From the NCBI GenBank assembly GCA_963697975.1, contig OY969111.1, positions 2,976,001 to 3,040,000 of the forward strand: a stretch of 64,000 nucleotides of DNA, read 5' to 3'. The notes beneath the pieces are model-generated. The model worked only from the letters and a program-made list of their open reading frames with translations. It was not told where the DNA came from and ran no database searches. Of this stretch, positions 1-8,061 are shown piece after piece. This DNA comes from QHXM01 sp963697975. Lineage in GTDB: Bacteria > Acidobacteriota > Blastocatellia > Pyrinomonadales > Pyrinomonadaceae. A program made the position numbers and the translations under genes. How positions within the stretch are numbered: the stretch's first letter is position 1; every line of letters starts with the position of its first letter.

Positions 1-1
1 G

Positions 2-838
2 CGGTTCGTGGCGATTAACTGCGCGGCGCTGACCGAGACCTTGTTTGAATCTATTCTGTTCGGGCACAAACAGGGGAGTTTCGCGGAGGCTGTCCGCGAT
101 AGCATCGGGGTTGTCCAGCAGGCTGCGGGCGGGACGCTCTTTCTGGACGAGATTGCGGAGATGAGTCCGGCCAATCAGGGCAAGGTGCTGCGCCTGATCG
201 AATATGGCGAGGCGCATACCATCGGCATGCCAGAGCCGGAGCGAGTTAATGTGCGCATCATCGCTGCCACCAAACGCAACCTCAAGGAGCAAGTCTCGCG
301 GAAACAGTTTCGCGATGATCTGTTCTACCGGCTCAACACTTTTCAGCTGGAAATCCAACCGCTCAGAAGACGCCCGGAAGACATCTCGGCGCTGGCCGTG
401 CATTTCGCCAGAGAGTTGACCGGGCAACATGGACGGCGGGTGAGGTTCACGCCGGAAGCTATCGAAGCGATGCGGCGGTTGCCGCTCAGAGGTAACGCGC
501 GTGAGTTGCGTTCTTTGATCGAGCGGACGGTGTTGACGGCAGTGGAAGGTGCGGAGATCAGACGAGAGGCGGTGGAAGTGATGGCGGCCAGACAGCTGAG
601 TACCGCGGCGCTGGGCGATGTCTGGGCGGGATGTTCGTTTGAGGAAGAGGTCTTACGCTACGAGGCGAATCTAATCAGGCTGGCGCTGGAGAATGCCAGA
701 GGCAGTGTGACGAGTGCGGCGCGGCTGCTCAACGTCAGCCACCAGCGGCTGTGCGCGATGCTTGAGGGACGGCATAAAAATTTGCAGCTTGCAAAAAAAC
801 CGGCGCAACGGCGCAAACGTAGTATTATTACCAGGTAA
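2..838 (+). CDS. NtrC-type AAA+ transcriptional regulator, 5'-truncated by the window
   Basis: The frame is open from the window edge, so the N-terminus (any sensor domain and the Walker A motif) lies outside. Visible are the end of the sigma-54 activator AAA+ domain (FVAINCAAL near the edge), an intact Walker B (GGTLFLDEIAEM), the segment containing FRDDLFYRLN with the arginine-finger region, and a C-terminal Fis-type helix-turn-helix (SVTSAARLLNVSHQRLCAM). In family members the GAFTGA loop contacts sigma-54; here that loop reads GSFAEA, losing the threonine and the second glycine. ATPase residues appear intact, so I infer an AAA+ regulator that may no longer open sigma-54 promoters, or does so through an altered contact. 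It ends in a basic tail (RRKRSIITR). Family assignment is sure; function with sigma-54 is doubtful. Confidence 0.85.
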   Translation, partial: RFVAINCAALTETLFESILFGHKQGSFAEAVRDSIGVVQQAAGGTLFLDEIAEMSPANQGKVLRLIEYGEAHTIGMPEPERVNVRIIAATKRNLKEQVSRKQFRDDLFYRLNTFQLEIQPLRRRPEDISALAVHFARELTGQHGRRVRFTPEAIEAMRRLPLRGNARELRSLIERTVLTAVEGAEIRREAVEVMAARQLSTAALGDVWAGCSFEEEVLRYEANLIRLALENARGSVTSAARLLNVSHQRLCAMLEGRHKNLQLAKKPAQRRKRSIITR

Positions 839-1077
839 CGGTGCTCTTGATGAAAGACATCGTATAAATTCTTCTTTCGACGCTTTCCCCTCACTACTCA
901 AAATCCAACGAAAGTACGACTTCCGTCGCTGTGGCCCACTTTGTGCAACAAATGGGCCGACGCGGCGCGTATGACCGAGCGTGCTTCCCGGTTGACCGGA
1001 GGCAATTGCTTTCTTCCACCCCAATTCGACTCGCCGCACTGTGTCTGAAACTGTCTTTGCATCTTGGCTCAAGGCGG

Positions 1078-1455
1078 ATGACAAACATGAGGTCGCTCAC
1101 AATCCTCTACGTCGAAGATCATAAACTGTTACTGCTTCACGTGAAAGATATGCTCGAAGCGCAGGGCTGGCGCGTGGAAACCTGTCAGGATGGAACGAGG
1201 GCGCTTGAGGTAATCGAGAGCAGCAGCCTCTTCGATGTAGTCATTCTTGATAATGGTCTGCCGGGCATGAGCGGTCTTGAGCTTGTGCGCCGTGCGCGAC
1301 GCCTCACGCACCGCAGACGCACGCCCATCATCATGCTCTCGGCCAGCAACGACGCAAAGGCGGCACGTCAAGCCGGGGCGAATGCCTATTTGAAGAAGCC
1401 GGACGAAGTAGATGCAATCATCGAGACCGTCACACGATTAACGGGCGCGCGCTAA
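1078..1455 (+). CDS. single-domain response regulator (CheY-like receiver)
   Basis: A stand-alone receiver domain of about 125 residues with no output domain. The acidic pocket is VED near residues 12-14, the phospho-acceptor is D58 in VVILDNGLPG, the switch Ser is in IIMLSAS, and the conserved Lys is in AYLKKP near residue 106. The start is uncertain: ATG at 1078 or 1087 both precede the domain; an upstream in-frame ATG at 931 would add about 50 residues unlike any receiver domain and is unlikely. It lies between an NtrC-like regulator and an AraC-like protein, all on the same strand, suggesting a small regulatory cluster. The cognate kinase is not in the window. Confidence 0.85.
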   Translation: MTNMRSLTILYVEDHKLLLLHVKDMLEAQGWRVETCQDGTRALEVIESSSLFDVVILDNGLPGMSGLELVRRARRLTHRRRTPIIMLSASNDAKAARQAGANAYLKKPDEVDAIIETVTRLTGAR

Positions 1456-1480
1456 AAAGCGGCGCGAGCGCGAGCCACAT

Positions 1481-1828
1481 ATGGATCAGAGAGTGCAAAA
1501 GGCCATCCGCCTCATGCAGGAAGACCTGAGGCGCAAGTTTATTCCCGGCGCGATAGCCGCCGCCGTCAATCTCTCGCTCGCACATCTGCGCTATTTATTC
1601 AAGGCAGAGACAGGAATGTCACCCGCGCAGTATCTGCGCTCGCTCAGAATGCAAGAGGCAGGGCGGCTTCTGAAAACCACTTTCCTCAATGTGAAAGAGG
1701 TCATGTATAGAATCGGAGTCAGCGATGAGAGCCACTTCACGAGAGATTTTAAAAAGGTCTACGGGCTGAGTCCCGCTCAATACAGGGCGCAACATCGTGG
1801 GTTTGGACTCGAAAATGACTCCGACTAG
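1481..1828 (+). CDS. AraC-family DNA-binding protein, HTH domain only
   Basis: At 115 residues the protein is essentially only the AraC/XylS DNA-binding domain: two helix-turn-helix units, the first around IPGAIAAAVNLSLAHLRYLF and the second around VKEVMYRIGVSDESHFTRDF, followed by the family signature FKKVYGLSPAQYR. There is no ligand-binding or receiver domain, so its activity is not self-evidently controlled; it could act as a partner of the receiver protein encoded 26 bases upstream (inference). A pair of TCGGCCA-containing direct repeats about 20 bp apart begins 15 bases after the stop codon and could be its own site or that of a divergent target. Confidence 0.85.
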   Translation: MDQRVQKAIRLMQEDLRRKFIPGAIAAAVNLSLAHLRYLFKAETGMSPAQYLRSLRMQEAGRLLKTTFLNVKEVMYRIGVSDESHFTRDFKKVYGLSPAQYRAQHRGFGLENDSD

Positions 1829-2335
1829 GCGAAATCCTCAAATCGGCCAATAAATACTCACTTCGGCCATAAATTTCCTATTGACGCCGCGCGGGAATGG
1901 CTCTACTTTCCACATTACGTTCATTGCAGCCTCGCTTTAGATAAGTAACGCTGGATTGATGCATGTGCAGCAGTCCTCACACTGTCAAAGCGACATCTGT
2001 CGAGAAGCGGCCTCACGGCTTTTCCGATTCGATCTTTTCTCTGTCAGGCGATTATCCTGACGAGGCCACTTCCCGGGATTTCACAATCGGAGGAAACTCT
2101 TGAACAGACACGTAGCTCTACTTTAAATATCGCGTCTGGTTCTTGCCGCTCCTTTGTTTGTGTTTTGATCTGAGGCGCGTTCATTCGGTCTCCACGCACC
2201 GCAGAATTCATGTCCGGGAAGTGTTAGTGGTCGAACCGTAGGGTTACTTCCCTGTGATGGGTGCACAGGGTGCGAGCGCTCTGAACAACTACCTTCAGGC
2301 TCTGTTGGGTGGGAGGGCCTGAAGGTAATTTCTCA
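1829..2335. other. intergenic region without a supported gene
   Basis: About 500 bp with no coding sequence that I can support. It holds the TCGGCCA direct repeats near its left end and, at 2291-2326, a stem-loop with 10-bp perfect arms (ACCTTCAGGC / GCCTGAAGGT, 16-nt loop). The stem-loop has no T-run on either side, so it is not a standard intrinsic terminator. No promoter could be assigned with confidence. Confidence 0.6.
1843..1874. promoter_or_regulatory. direct repeat, possible AraC-type operator
   Basis: Two near-identical 12-13 bp units (TCGGCCAATAAAT and TCGGCCATAAAT) start at 1843 and 1863, a spacing of 20 bp, about two helical turns. AraC-family proteins often bind direct repeats spaced this way, and such a protein is encoded just upstream. 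Binding is inference. Confidence 0.35.
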
Positions 2336-2419
2336 AGAGCCGTAAATCATCAATCGTCAATCGTCAATGGACGAAACGTCTTTTCTATTCACGATTCACG
2401 ATTCATGATTTACGGCTCT
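2336..2419. repeat. heptamer hairpin, AATCGTG class (copy 1)
   Basis: Arms of about 33 nt (2336-2368 and 2387-2419) surround an 18-nt loop. Each arm is a run of 7-bp units: CGTCAAT-type on the left and, read in reverse complement, CGTGAAT-type on the right, so each unit carries one C/C mismatch. The outer part of the arm (AGAGCCGTAAATCAT) is perfectly mirrored. The right arm runs into the 3' end of the dehydrogenase gene on the minus strand and supplies its TAA and last two sense codons. Confidence 0.85.
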
Positions 2420-3558
2420 TTATCAATTGTGATTTGAATGTTGCGCCTTGATAGTTCGGCGACGAAGGCTTCGGGCGGGACGGAGAGTTCCTGCGGGATT
2501 GCGCCTTTCTCTTTGATGTCGCCGCGCGCCATCATCTGCGCGATGATCGAGGCGGGAAAAGCGGTCGTCCGCATCATCGCGCTCAGTCCGGTGCGTTCAT
2601 CAAAGCGGTCTATGATGTCGTAGCGAAGCCTTTGAATTGTTCCTTCGGCTCTGCCGCGAAACTCCACGCGGATTAGTACAACGTCCGGCTCGTCTGCCGA
2701 AAGATGGCGCAACAACATTTCTCCCAGCACTCGTCGCGGGCGTACCCCTATGCCGTCAACTTCAAGCTCTTCGCTACTGGCGAGGCCGAGATCAATGAGC
2801 AGCTTGAACTGCTCGCAGTGTCCCGGATAGCGAATCGTTTTATAGTCGAGTTCCTGCACGCGACCCGCGAAGCTTTCGGGCAGCGTCGAAGTCCCGCCGG
2901 AAGTTTGAAAGGCTTCCATCTCATTGAACGGCGCGGGAAACTGAAGCCGCTCGATTTCCGTCATCGAATCAACTTCGAGGAGCTTTCCCTCACGAATCAC
3001 GCGCGCCCGCTCGACATATTCGTTAATCAAGCCTTCGACCGAGAAGACGATTTGATAGTTAAGCGGAGGGCGGGGTTCGAGCGGCAGTCCGCCGACACGA
3101 ATGTGAATTGCTTCAAGCTCGTCGAACTTTCGCGCTCCGTGCGCCACCAGGACGGACACCATGCCGGGCGCAAGTCCGCAATCGGGGATGATATTTATCC
3201 CTGCCGCACGCGCTGCTTCATCAAGCGCCAACTCTTCGGCCACGACTGCATTATTGCCGCCGAGGTCGCAGAAGTTGACCCGCGCTTCAACGGCTGCCCG
3301 CGCCAACCGCACATTATGAAAATAGGTGACGCAACTAATCGCCGCATCGTGCCCACGCATTAACTCGACGACTGCGCGCTCATCTGTGACATCAATGTGC
3401 GCGGGCCTGAGTTTATCGCTCTTCACGGCAGCCGCGACCGAGCGGGCGCGCTCTATGTCAAGGTCTGCGACCGTGATAGCTTCAACATCTGAATTATGGG
3501 CGAGGTCGAATGCCGCGCCAAGCCCCATGCGCCCTGAACCAAGCACCAGAATTTTCAT
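2410..3558 (-). CDS. saccharopine dehydrogenase-family oxidoreductase, lysine 6-dehydrogenase-like
   Basis: An NAD(P)-dependent dehydrogenase of 382 residues. The N-terminal Rossmann fold opens with MKILVLGSGRMG and continues with VADLD, which places an acidic residue at the end of beta-2 and favours NAD. The central part (DLGGNN, PDCGLAPGMVSVL, GGLPLEPRPPLNY) matches the saccharopine-dehydrogenase C-terminal domain as seen in lysine 6-dehydrogenase, which oxidatively deaminates the epsilon-amino group of lysine. Immediately upstream on the same strand lies a polar amino-acid ABC importer, so uptake and oxidation of a basic amino acid is a reasonable inference. The start at 3558 has only a weak Shine-Dalgarno and a hairpin at 3568-3598 just in front. 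Substrate could be another amino acid or a carboxynorspermidine-type intermediate. Confidence 0.75.
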   Translation of the reverse strand: MKILVLGSGRMGLGAAFDLAHNSDVEAITVADLDIERARSVAAAVKSDKLRPAHIDVTDERAVVELMRGHDAAISCVTYFHNVRLARAAVEARVNFCDLGGNNAVVAEELALDEAARAAGINIIPDCGLAPGMVSVLVAHGARKFDELEAIHIRVGGLPLEPRPPLNYQIVFSVEGLINEYVERARVIREGKLLEVDSMTEIERLQFPAPFNEMEAFQTSGGTSTLPESFAGRVQELDYKTIRYPGHCEQFKLLIDLGLASSEELEVDGIGVRPRRVLGEMLLRHLSADEPDVVLIRVEFRGRAEGTIQRLRYDIIDRFDERTGLSAMMRTTAFPASIIAQMMARGDIKEKGAIPQELSVPPEAFVAELSRRNIQITIDKEP

Positions 3559-3567
3559 ATGAAGATT

Positions 3568-3598
3568 GTAGGGGCAGAAGGCTTGTCCCTGCCTCTAC
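3568..3598. repeat. short stem-loop between ABC transporter and dehydrogenase genes
   Basis: Arms GTAGGGGCAG (3568-3577) and CTGCCTCTAC (3589-3598) pair with one G-T wobble around an 11-nt loop. It is located 10 bp upstream of the dehydrogenase start and 13 bp past the end of the binding-protein/permease gene, both on the minus strand. It may attenuate read-through or protect the upstream message; no T-run is present. Confidence 0.5.
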
Positions 3599-3610
3599 GA
3601 TTATTGAGAT

Positions 3611-5089
3611 TTAAGATCGTGTAATTGGTCGCCAGCGTCTCTCCAAATATTCCGCGATGCGTGTTAGCGGGAAGGTCAACAGCAGATAGAAGATTGCGAC
3701 CATCGGCCAGATGGTCAGAGGGGCGGCGTTGCGGCTGGCTAGTTCCTGCCCGGTGCGTGCCAGTTCCGTCAGACCGATGACAGAGACGAGCGATGAGTCT
3801 TTCAGGAGCGCGATGGCTTCGTTCGTCAGCGGGGGAACGACGCGGCGGAAAGTTTGCGGCAGGATGATGCGTCTCATGGCCTGCGCGTGCGTCATGCCGA
3901 GCGCGCGTGCGGCCTCCATCTGTCCCGCATCAATCGAAAGAATCCCGGCGCGGAAAATCTCCGCGATGTAAGCCGCGCTATTTAAGGTCAGGGCGATAAC
4001 GCCGCTCCAGAACGCCGGGATGCTGACGCCGAAAGAGGGCAGGACGAAGTAGATGAAGAGAATCTGGACGAGCAAGGGAGTGCCGCGCATTAGTTCCACG
4101 TAAGTGGCTGCCGGAGCTTTGAGCAGACGCGATGATTGCACACGCGCCAGCGCGAGCAGCAATCCGATGGGCAGGCCGAAGAGAAGGCTGAGGAAGGCGA
4201 GCTTCGCCGTCAGCCAGATGCCTTTGAGAAAAAGCGGGAGGGTTCGTTTGGCCAATTCGAAGTCGAAAAGTCGCGGCGTCGTCTTGCTGGCTTCCGCTTC
4301 CTGAGCGCGCTCGGCAGCTTCGCCAAACCACTTCTCATGAATCTTGTCGTATTCGCCCGATTCCCTGATCTTCTTGAGAGCTGCGTTAATCTCCCGCACC
4401 AAATCTTCGTTGCCCTGCGCGACGGCGATGCCGAATTTCTCGTCCGTGAAGCGGCGACCGACCGTCTTTAAGCCGCGAAAGCTTTTGAAGATCATAAACT
4501 TCAAAACCGGCGCATCGCCCACGACCGCATCAATGCGTTTGTTCTGTAAATCGAGGAGCGCGAGGTCTATCGTGTTGTACTTGTTGACGGTGACGCCCGC
4601 GCGCTTTTCCAGATCGTACTGCGCCGTCGTGTTGATCTGCACGCCGACCGTTCTGCCTTTGAGGTCGTCGGGCGCAGTCAAGCCCTGAGTCTCTTCGCGG
4701 ACGGCAATCAATTGTCCTGAGTCATAGTACGCATCGGAGAAGAGCATCGAAGCTTTGCGCTCGTCCGTGATTGTGACTGAGGAGATAACGGCGTCGAACG
4801 TCCCGTTCTGCAAGGCCGGAAAGATGCCATCGAAGCCGGAGTTGATGAACCGTGCGCGAACGTTCATCTCGCGCGCGATGGCGTTGACGAGATCAATGTC
4901 GAAGCCCGAATACTCGTCGCCCTCTACGGTTTCAAACGGCGGATAGGTGGCGTCCGTGCCGACGCGCAATTCTCCGTTCTGGCGCACCTGCTGAAGCGCC
5001 GTTTGTGCGATTGAAGAAATTGGCGAAAGAAGTAACAGGAGAAGCGTGGCGGCGATGCGTCGGTTGCGTTGCGTCATGTAATGTCTCAC
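3611..5089 (-). CDS. amino-acid ABC transporter, fused substrate-binding protein and permease
   Basis: A 492-residue fusion. A signal peptide (hydrophobic stretch near residues 10-28 ending SIAQ) precedes a family-3 binding protein (about 35-270) with the hallmark LRVGTDATYPPFE and GFDIDLVNAIA. From about 285 onward comes a HisM/GlnP-type permease with several membrane spans, LMRGTPLLVQILFIYFVLP, and the EAA coupling loop (EAARALGMTHAQAMRRIILPQ). Fusion ties one binding domain to each permease subunit, so a homodimeric transporter would carry two. The probable start is the GTG at 5089, which overlaps the ATPase stop codon by four bases (GTGA); an ATG at 5077 is an alternative. Substrate is a polar amino acid; the adjacent lysine-dehydrogenase-like gene hints at a basic one. 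Confidence 0.9.
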   Translation of the reverse strand: MRHYMTQRNRRIAATLLLLLLSPISSIAQTALQQVRQNGELRVGTDATYPPFETVEGDEYSGFDIDLVNAIAREMNVRARFINSGFDGIFPALQNGTFDAVISSVTITDERKASMLFSDAYYDSGQLIAVREETQGLTAPDDLKGRTVGVQINTTAQYDLEKRAGVTVNKYNTIDLALLDLQNKRIDAVVGDAPVLKFMIFKSFRGLKTVGRRFTDEKFGIAVAQGNEDLVREINAALKKIRESGEYDKIHEKWFGEAAERAQEAEASKTTPRLFDFELAKRTLPLFLKGIWLTAKLAFLSLLFGLPIGLLLALARVQSSRLLKAPAATYVELMRGTPLLVQILFIYFVLPSFGVSIPAFWSGVIALTLNSAAYIAEIFRAGILSIDAGQMEAARALGMTHAQAMRRIILPQTFRRVVPPLTNEAIALLKDSSLVSVIGLTELARTGQELASRNAAPLTIWPMVAIFYLLLTFPLTRIAEYLERRWRPITRS

Positions 5090-5943
5090 TCTTCTTGTCC
5101 AAGTTGCCCGCGCGTGCCCATGTCAGTGTCGAGTTTCGTGGGTGTTGGTTCGCCGTCAGTGGGCTGTTCCTCGATCAAAGAAGGCTCGTCTTCATGAAAA
5201 CTCTGCATGAAGGCGCGCGTCTCCTCCTTTTGCGGATTGCTGAAGACCTCTTCGACCGTGCCTGATTCGACGGCGTGGCCGCCCTCGAAGTAGATCACCT
5301 GATCCGAGATGCGGCGCGCAAAGTTCATGTCGTGCGAGACGACGACGAGCGTTTTGCCCAGATCGTCCAGAGCGCGCAGCATCCGCGCGACACTCTGTAT
5401 CAGTTGCGGGTCGAGCGCCGAAGTCGGCTCGTCAAACAGGATGACTTCTGGCTCCATCGCCAGCGCCCGCGCGATGGCGACGCGCTGCTGCTGCCCGCCG
5501 GAAAGCTGCGCCGGGTAGTGTTCTTCCTTGCCGCCTAATCCAACTTTGTCCAGATAGTGGCGCGCGACCTCTTCGGCCTCCGCGCGCTGCATTCCTTTGA
5601 CGGTCATGGGTGCTTCCGTGCAGTTGCCAAGCGCGGTCAGGTGCGGAAAGAGATTGAAGTTTTGAAAGATGATGCCGACGTGCTGACGCAGTTGGCGAGT
5701 CAATTCTTTCTCCTCGGCAGCCGTGAGCTTTTTATCTTCCGTGCCGACGACTTCGACGCCGCCGATCTTCATCCGGCCACGATCAAATTTCTCCAGCCGG
5801 TTCATGCAGCGCAGCATGGTCGTCTTGCCGCAACCCGAAGGACCGAGGATGGTGGTGAGTTGTCCTTCCTCGATCTGAAACGTGGCATGATTAAGCACGG
5901 TGTTTGACCCGTACCGTTTGACGATGTCTGTGACTTCGATCAC
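5086..5943 (-). CDS. amino-acid ABC transporter ATP-binding protein (GlnQ/HisP type)
   Basis: The nucleotide-binding subunit of the importer encoded next downstream. Walker A is GPSGCGKTT, the Q-loop lies in IIFQNFNLFPHLT, the signature is LSGGQQQR, Walker B is EVILFDEPTSALDP and the switch His is in VVVSHD. I place the start at the GTG at 5943 (VIEVTDIVKRYG), preceded by a good GGGAG site 9 bases upstream. A longer reading to 6153 would translate a repeat hairpin and is not credible. About 40 extra residues rich in Glu and Pro follow the normal end of the domain. The stop overlaps the start of the fused binding protein/permease gene, implying translational coupling. Confidence 0.92.
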   Translation of the reverse strand: MIEVTDIVKRYGSNTVLNHATFQIEEGQLTTILGPSGCGKTTMLRCMNRLEKFDRGRMKIGGVEVVGTEDKKLTAAEEKELTRQLRQHVGIIFQNFNLFPHLTALGNCTEAPMTVKGMQRAEAEEVARHYLDKVGLGGKEEHYPAQLSGGQQQRVAIARALAMEPEVILFDEPTSALDPQLIQSVARMLRALDDLGKTLVVVSHDMNFARRISDQVIYFEGGHAVESGTVEEVFSNPQKEETRAFMQSFHEDEPSLIEEQPTDGEPTPTKLDTDMGTRGQLGQEE

Positions 5944-6019
5944 GCGTCTTCGCTCCCGGTAAACTTTGACTTCAGAAATTGTAAAGCGGTCTTGAACTCG
6001 AACGAGGGCTAACTTTCGT

Positions 6020-6124
6020 GCGGCGGAGTCTAACAAAAGAATCGTCAATCGTAAATCGTGAATCGTCAATGGAAGAAAGCTCTTTCTATTTACGATTGAC
6101 GATTCTTTTGTTAGACTCCGCCGC
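6020..6124. repeat. heptamer hairpin, AATCGTG class (copy 2), 37-bp perfect arms
   Basis: Arms 6020-6056 and 6088-6124 are perfectly complementary over 37 bp. Only the inner part consists of heptamers (AATCGTC, AATCGTA); the outer half of each arm is non-repetitive sequence present in mirror image. Two further heptamers on the left are unpaired in the 31-nt loop. It lies between the divergent ATPase and hypothetical genes. Confidence 0.9.
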
Positions 6125-6151
6125 AATTCCACTTTAGGTTTAGTTTCAGTC

Positions 6152-6925
6152 ATGCACGAGCGCAGCGCGAAATCTCGTCCGGTTCACGAAAACCTTGACA
6201 CGACTTACGTCAACGTGGCGGCGCTCGTTCATTATTTGCAGCAGCGCGAGTTCAACGGGTGGATTCACGTCGAGTTGGACGAATACGACGCGGATGTTTT
6301 CTTAAAGGCGAAAGAGCCGCCGCGCGTGCGCGAGACGGATCATGCGAAGAATCGCACGGACGAAGGCGAAGCGGCATTGCAACGCCTGTTCGTGCGTGCC
6401 AGAGAGCCGGGCGGCCTTGTCAGCGTCTTTGAAGGCGAACGTCAAGCGATGGCGAGCGACGAAGCTTCGCCGGGGATTGGCGCTGACGAAGCGCAGGCGG
6501 AAAACAGGAATGCTTCGCCGGAGGAACTTGACTGGCACGACCTCGTGCGCCTGAGCGGAGAATTAATCGCCACTGTGGAACGCGCGGCGCTCAGCACGGG
6601 CGCAGACTTCACCACTCTCTTTCGAGCGGTGCGCCTGGGTCTAGCGGACGATTATTCGTTTCTCGATCCGGGCAGCGGGCGCTTTGAATATGGCAACGGA
6701 ACGGCGCAACTTCGTGCTACACCTTCGGCGCACGCTTTTGTTTCCGGCGTCGGTGAAGCCTTGCGCGGTGTGGTTAATAAAATCTCTGCGGGGCCGCGCG
6801 CGCAGAGCGTGCGCGAACGTGTCGCGCTTGAGCTTGCCGTTCTGGCACGCAGGCGGCAATCACAGCTTGCAAAATTCAAATTCACCCCGCAGCTTGATCG
6901 CATCGCGGGGACGAGGGTGCTGTAG
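6152..6925 (+). CDS. hypothetical protein, possibly PATAN/DUF4388-like N-terminus
   Basis: A soluble 257-residue protein with no signal peptide or membrane span. Residues about 18-52 (YVNVAALVHYLQQREFNG, then WIHVELDEYDADVFLK) resemble the start of PATAN/DUF4388-type adaptor domains seen in two-component proteins, but the match is only by eye. A charged low-complexity stretch near 95-125 separates this from a helical C-terminal half rich in Arg. It is transcribed divergently from the ABC transporter and ends just before a heptamer hairpin that separates it from the universal stress protein gene. Function is unknown. Confidence 0.6.
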   Translation: MHERSAKSRPVHENLDTTYVNVAALVHYLQQREFNGWIHVELDEYDADVFLKAKEPPRVRETDHAKNRTDEGEAALQRLFVRAREPGGLVSVFEGERQAMASDEASPGIGADEAQAENRNASPEELDWHDLVRLSGELIATVERAALSTGADFTTLFRAVRLGLADDYSFLDPGSGRFEYGNGTAQLRATPSAHAFVSGVGEALRGVVNKISAGPRAQSVRERVALELAVLARRRQSQLAKFKFTPQLDRIAGTRVL

Positions 6926-7005
6926 CAGTGGTTAGTGGTCAGTGGTCGGTGGTCAGTTAAAAGCTGATTCTTACTGGCCACTGACCACCGACCACTGACC
7001 ACTGA
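6926..7005. repeat. heptamer hairpin, GGTCAGT class (copy 1)
   Basis: Tandem AGTGGTC units, including one GGTGGTC variant, are mirrored by GACCACT and GACCACC units on the other arm in the same order. The element starts directly after the TAG stop of the hypothetical gene and ends 6 bases before the universal stress protein start, leaving no Shine-Dalgarno sequence there. Confidence 0.85.
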
Positions 7006-7011
7006 TTATCT

Positions 7012-7977
7012 ATGTTTCCATTCAAAAATATTCTTTTCCCGACGGATTTTACGCCGCACGCGCGGGCTGCGTTGAAGTATGCGGCGGCATTTGCGCGCGA
7101 GGGGCGAGGGCGCGTTGTGCTGTTCAGCGTGCAGGAGGGCAGCGTACCCGCCAATTTGTTGACGCTGCCGGAACGTGTTTTTGACGAGCCGGAGCAGCGT
7201 TGGCTTCAGCAACTGCGCGCCGAAGTCAAAGAACTGTTGACTGACCCTCTGCTCGACGGCCTTGAGGTTGATCCTGTCATTATCGAAGGCGATCCTGCGC
7301 CGGAGATTGAGCGCGCCGTGCGCGATTTCAATATTGATCTGGTGACAATCGTGACGCATGGCCGCAAAGGATTGTCGCGCGCGCTGTGGGGTTCGACCGG
7401 CGAAGAGATTATCGCCGAAGCTCCCTGCCCGGTGCTGACGATTCGCCCGCCGCAGCGCGACTTCGTCGAATATCGTGGGAGCCACACGGAGATTCATCTC
7501 AACCGAATCTTGCTGGCTACTAACTTTCGCCCCTCATCGCTCATGGCCGCACAGGTGGCGGCAGAGTTTGCAGGGCGCTTCAACGCGGAGCTTCACGTCA
7601 TCTACGTGATCGGCGATTATCTGGATCAAATGGCGGAGATGTTTCCAGACAGCGCAGGGCCAAAGCTTTCTCAGTTGCGCGAGTATGTGGCGGAAAGAAT
7701 GGCGACGTTTGAGGGCGAGGCGGGAGGCCGTGCCGTCACGCACATCAGGGAGGGAAGACCTTACGAAGAGATCGTGCGGCTGGCGACTGAAAAGGACGTG
7801 GATTTAATCATCATCGGGACGAGCGTTCATTCATCAATTTTCGGCGGCGCGCCCGCGCTCGGCCCAGACATCGAGCGCGTCGTCCGCAACGCTCCCTGCC
7901 CCGTGCTCTCCGTACCATCCGGCAAAGTCGTCACCCCGCATCCGGTAATGGTCACAGAGCCAGTACCGCAAATGTAA
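7012..7977 (+). CDS. universal stress protein with two UspA domains
   Basis: Two tandem Usp domains in 321 residues. Domain 1 (about 1-150) begins with FKNILFPTDFTPHA and contains the nucleotide-binding loop HGRKGLSRALWGSTGE followed by APCPVLTIR. Domain 2 (about 160-310) begins HLNRILLATNF and carries GTSVHSSIFGGAPALGPDIE followed by NAPCPVLSV; its loop departs from the canonical G-2x-G pattern, so only domain 1 is likely to bind ATP well. Such proteins respond to stress or starvation. The gene is isolated between two hairpins of the same class, and no ribosome-binding site is visible before the ATG. Confidence 0.93.
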   Translation: MFPFKNILFPTDFTPHARAALKYAAAFAREGRGRVVLFSVQEGSVPANLLTLPERVFDEPEQRWLQQLRAEVKELLTDPLLDGLEVDPVIIEGDPAPEIERAVRDFNIDLVTIVTHGRKGLSRALWGSTGEEIIAEAPCPVLTIRPPQRDFVEYRGSHTEIHLNRILLATNFRPSSLMAAQVAAEFAGRFNAELHVIYVIGDYLDQMAEMFPDSAGPKLSQLREYVAERMATFEGEAGGRAVTHIREGRPYEEIVRLATEKDVDLIIIGTSVHSSIFGGAPALGPDIERVVRNAPCPVLSVPSGKVVTPHPVMVTEPVPQM

Positions 7978-8060
7978 AAGTGGTCAGTAGTCAGTGGTCA
8001 GCGGTCAGTTAAAAGCAAAACGCTTTCGTTCTTAACTGACCACCGACTACTGACCACTTT
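7978..8060. repeat. heptamer hairpin, GGTCAGT class (copy 2)
   Basis: Starts immediately after the TAA of the universal stress protein gene and ends next to the stop of the convergent rhodanese gene. Units such as AGTAGTC on the left are mirrored as GACTACT on the right, so unit variants are shared between arms; the left arm has one unit more. The T-rich edge could let it act as a bidirectional terminator. Confidence 0.8.
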
Positions 8061-8061
8061 T

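Noticed and set aside
838..1077. Upstream extension of the response regulator to ATG 931
   Set aside because: The added residues are basic and unlike a receiver domain; ATG 1078 or 1087 gives a normal domain start.
5944..6153. N-terminal extension of the amino-acid transporter ATPase
   Set aside because: It would translate a perfect repeat hairpin, and a GTG with a good ribosome-binding site lies exactly where the family's first strand starts.
6926..8060. CRISPR array from the short tandem repeats
   Set aside because: Units are 7 bp with no spacers and are arranged as inverted arms; no cas genes are present.
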